Positions 13,544-14,596 of a DNA stretch of 14,596 nt are shown piece after piece. Source of the stretch: DAOTXK01 sp034430555 (GTDB lineage: Bacteria > Chloroflexota > Anaerolineae > Aggregatilineales > Ch27); the NCBI GenBank assembly GCA_034430555.1, contig DAOUEM010000381.1, positions 1 to 14,596 of the forward strand. Reading direction: 5' to 3'. The notes beneath the pieces are model-generated. The model saw only the letters and a list, made by a program, of their open reading frames with translations. It had not been told where the DNA came from and ran no database searches. The position numbers and the translations under genes were made by a program. Position 1 is the stretch's first letter. Every line of letters begins with the position of its first letter.

Positions 13544-13831
13544 ATGAGCGATTTTCTGGATACGCTGTTCGCCATCATCGAGGACCGCAAGGCTAACCCG
13601 GTCGATGGCTCCTATACCAACACCCTGCTAAACCAAGGGTTGGATGCGATCACGCAGAAGGTGGGGGAGGAAGCCGTCGAAGTGCTGATCGCCGCCCACA
13701 GCCAGGGCGACGACCGCCTGCTGGAAGAACTGGCCGACCTGGCCTACCACAGCCTGGTCCTGCTGGCCTACAAGGGCCTCACGCCGGATGACGTGCGCGC
13801 CGTGCTGGCAGCGCGCCACGCACCCCGCTGA
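13544..13831 (+). CDS. hisE: Phosphoribosyl-ATP pyrophosphatase
   Basis: A 95-aa all-alpha enzyme of the MazG/HisE NTP pyrophosphohydrolase superfamily that converts phosphoribosyl-ATP to phosphoribosyl-AMP, the step just before HisI. The magnesium-binding acidic motif is present: QKVGEEAVEV with Glu42, Glu43 and Glu46, then EELADLAYHSLVLL with Glu62 and Asp65. The N-terminal helix and the NPVDGSYTNTLL segment match HisE, distinguishing it from MazG. Length is normal for stand-alone HisE. The ATG at 13544 has an AAGGA about ten bases upstream. It is probably transcribed with hisI and ends 18 bp before the convergent excalibur-type gene. Confidence 0.95.
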   Translation: MSDFLDTLFAIIEDRKANPVDGSYTNTLLNQGLDAITQKVGEEAVEVLIAAHSQGDDRLLEELADLAYHSLVLLAYKGLTPDDVRAVLAARHAPR

Positions 13832-13849
13832 CGCACTAGAGCTTACCTG

Positions 13850-14593
13850 TCACCAGCATTGGCTCTCGCACGCCCGACCATCACCATCGTGGTCGCGAGC
13901 AGGATGACCACCGCACTGGCGTGCCTGATCACATGTGATCTGCGAGCAGGGGAGATCGCAGAAAGCAGGCCATCCTCCACCCGATGGTGCAGGTGGTACT
14001 GGCTGGCTTGACGTGCTTCCAGGATTGCTGGTCGTTGCTGGCGCCTGAGCGGAGTTGAGGGAGATATCGAGTGGCCGGCAGCGGCGGTCGGCGGCGAAGA
14101 TAGCGCGCCCGATCGCCAGCATGTCGAAACCGGGCGCTTCATCCGCGAACAAGAAAAACAGCGCGTCGTCCTGGTTACGGTAGATCATGCCGAACATGCG
14201 CCGCTCGTCCAGCGTGAAGGCCACCGCTGCCGAGAGGTACTGCGGGTGCTCGAAGCTGACGCGCACGTAATCGCCGGCCTGCACCGTGTCCAGCAGCGCG
14301 ATCATTGCGGCGTAAAGCTCGTCGCCGCTGGCGGGCAGCGTCTCCAGCGGCATCAGGTATTCGGCGAAATTGATCGAGAACAGGCCCGGCACCTCGTAAA
14401 CGGTGTTGTAGGGGTCCGGCTCGTCCGCCACGGTGAAGTCCGGCAGGTTGATGCACGCTCCAAAATCACGGATGGCGAAGTCACGCGTGCCGGGTCCGCC
14501 CTGGGCCTGAGCCGGTATTCCGGCAGGCAGGAACATCACGATCAGCAGCCCGACCAGCAGCACGACCAGGGAACCAGCAAACGTTTTACACAT
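13850..14593 (-). CDS. Secreted protein with C-terminal Cys-rich excalibur-type calcium-binding motif
   Basis: A 247-aa protein. Residues 1-30 are a signal peptide with an LVVLLVGLLIVMFLPAG core and a likely cut after AQA. Residues 31-175 form an unrecognised globular part with alternating hydrophobic strands (GLFSINFAEYLMPL, GDYVRVSFEHPQYL, FGMIYRNQDDALFFLFAD) and two lone cysteines, Cys47 and Cys172. A Ser/Thr/Pro/Gly linker (about 180-207) leads to a compact tail at 211-247 ending in DHDGDGRACESQCW. Asp234, Asp236 and Asp238 followed by Gly and Cys-Glu match the excalibur DxDxDGxxCE pattern, and six cysteines in the tail (212, 216, 221, 227, 242, 246) suggest three disulfides. The ATG lies three bases from the window edge, but the signal peptide starts there, so the gene is probably complete. 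Role unknown; extracellular calcium binding is inferred. Confidence 0.75.
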   Translation of the reverse strand: MCKTFAGSLVVLLVGLLIVMFLPAGIPAQAQGGPGTRDFAIRDFGACINLPDFTVADEPDPYNTVYEVPGLFSINFAEYLMPLETLPASGDELYAAMIALLDTVQAGDYVRVSFEHPQYLSAAVAFTLDERRMFGMIYRNQDDALFFLFADEAPGFDMLAIGRAIFAADRRCRPLDISLNSAQAPATTSNPGSTSSQPVPPAPSGGGWPAFCDLPCSQITCDQARQCGGHPARDHDGDGRACESQCW

Positions 14594-14596
14594 GAA

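Noticed and set aside
1..14596. tRNA, rRNA, CRISPR arrays, transposases, integrases, att sites
   Set aside because: No cloverleaf-like sequence, no regularly spaced repeats and no transposase or integrase motifs were seen in any frame.

Overview
The window is a GC-rich chromosomal stretch whose gene content and protein style suggest a Chloroflexota bacterium, probably of the Anaerolineae. The pointers are a lipoprotein with a long Thr/Pro linker of the 'TPTPTATPT' kind, very large ArnT/PMT-like membrane glycosyltransferases carrying beta-rich ectodomains, an F420-type luciferase-like oxidoreductase, and short leaders with TATAAT-type -10 elements. This assignment is inferred from sequence style, not from a marker gene. 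I found no rRNA, tRNA, CRISPR array or insertion sequence.

Layout, left to right. (1) 3-443 (+) is the C-terminal end of an FHA-domain protein. (2) 444-987 is an intergenic stretch with a perfect 18-bp palindrome, a strong GC hairpin, a TATAAT promoter candidate and a small, possibly frameshifted ORF. (3) 988-2916 (+) is a secreted GH3 beta-glucosidase/exo-glucanase, followed after 68 bp by an LLM-class flavin oxidoreductase (2985-3857, +). (4) 3912-9244 (-) holds two tandem paralogous GT-C membrane glycosyltransferases of 858 and 867 aa. They converge on the oxidoreductase gene across a possible bidirectional stem-loop. (5) 9410-10012 (-) is a small P-loop kinase and 10139-11302 (-) is an M23 peptidase lipoprotein, with a terminator-like hairpin between them. 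(6) 11442-12980 (-) is a bifunctional FtcD, divergent from hisI (13143-13472, +) and hisE (13544-13831, +). (7) 13850-14593 (-) is a secreted protein with a Cys-rich excalibur-type tail, convergent with hisE.

How the genes fit together. One side of the window is concerned with the cell envelope and carbohydrates: secreted GH3, the two glycosyltransferases, the M23 peptidase and the excalibur protein. The other side is histidine metabolism. hisI and hisE encode two consecutive early steps of histidine biosynthesis, and FtcD handles the formimino group released by histidine breakdown. The ftcD and hisI promoters are divergent and carry the same extended -10 sequence, so the anabolic and catabolic genes share a compact control region.

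Most of the window is ordinary housekeeping and envelope sequence; I did not find a convincing unknown defence or mobile system. The best leads are the paralogous glycosyltransferase pair, with near-identical DNA patches and an ectodomain at least as conserved as the catalytic loop; the divergent ftcD/hisI control region; the M23 enzyme with Glu in place of the usual zinc-ligand Asp; and the frameshifted small ORF behind the 637-642 promoter.
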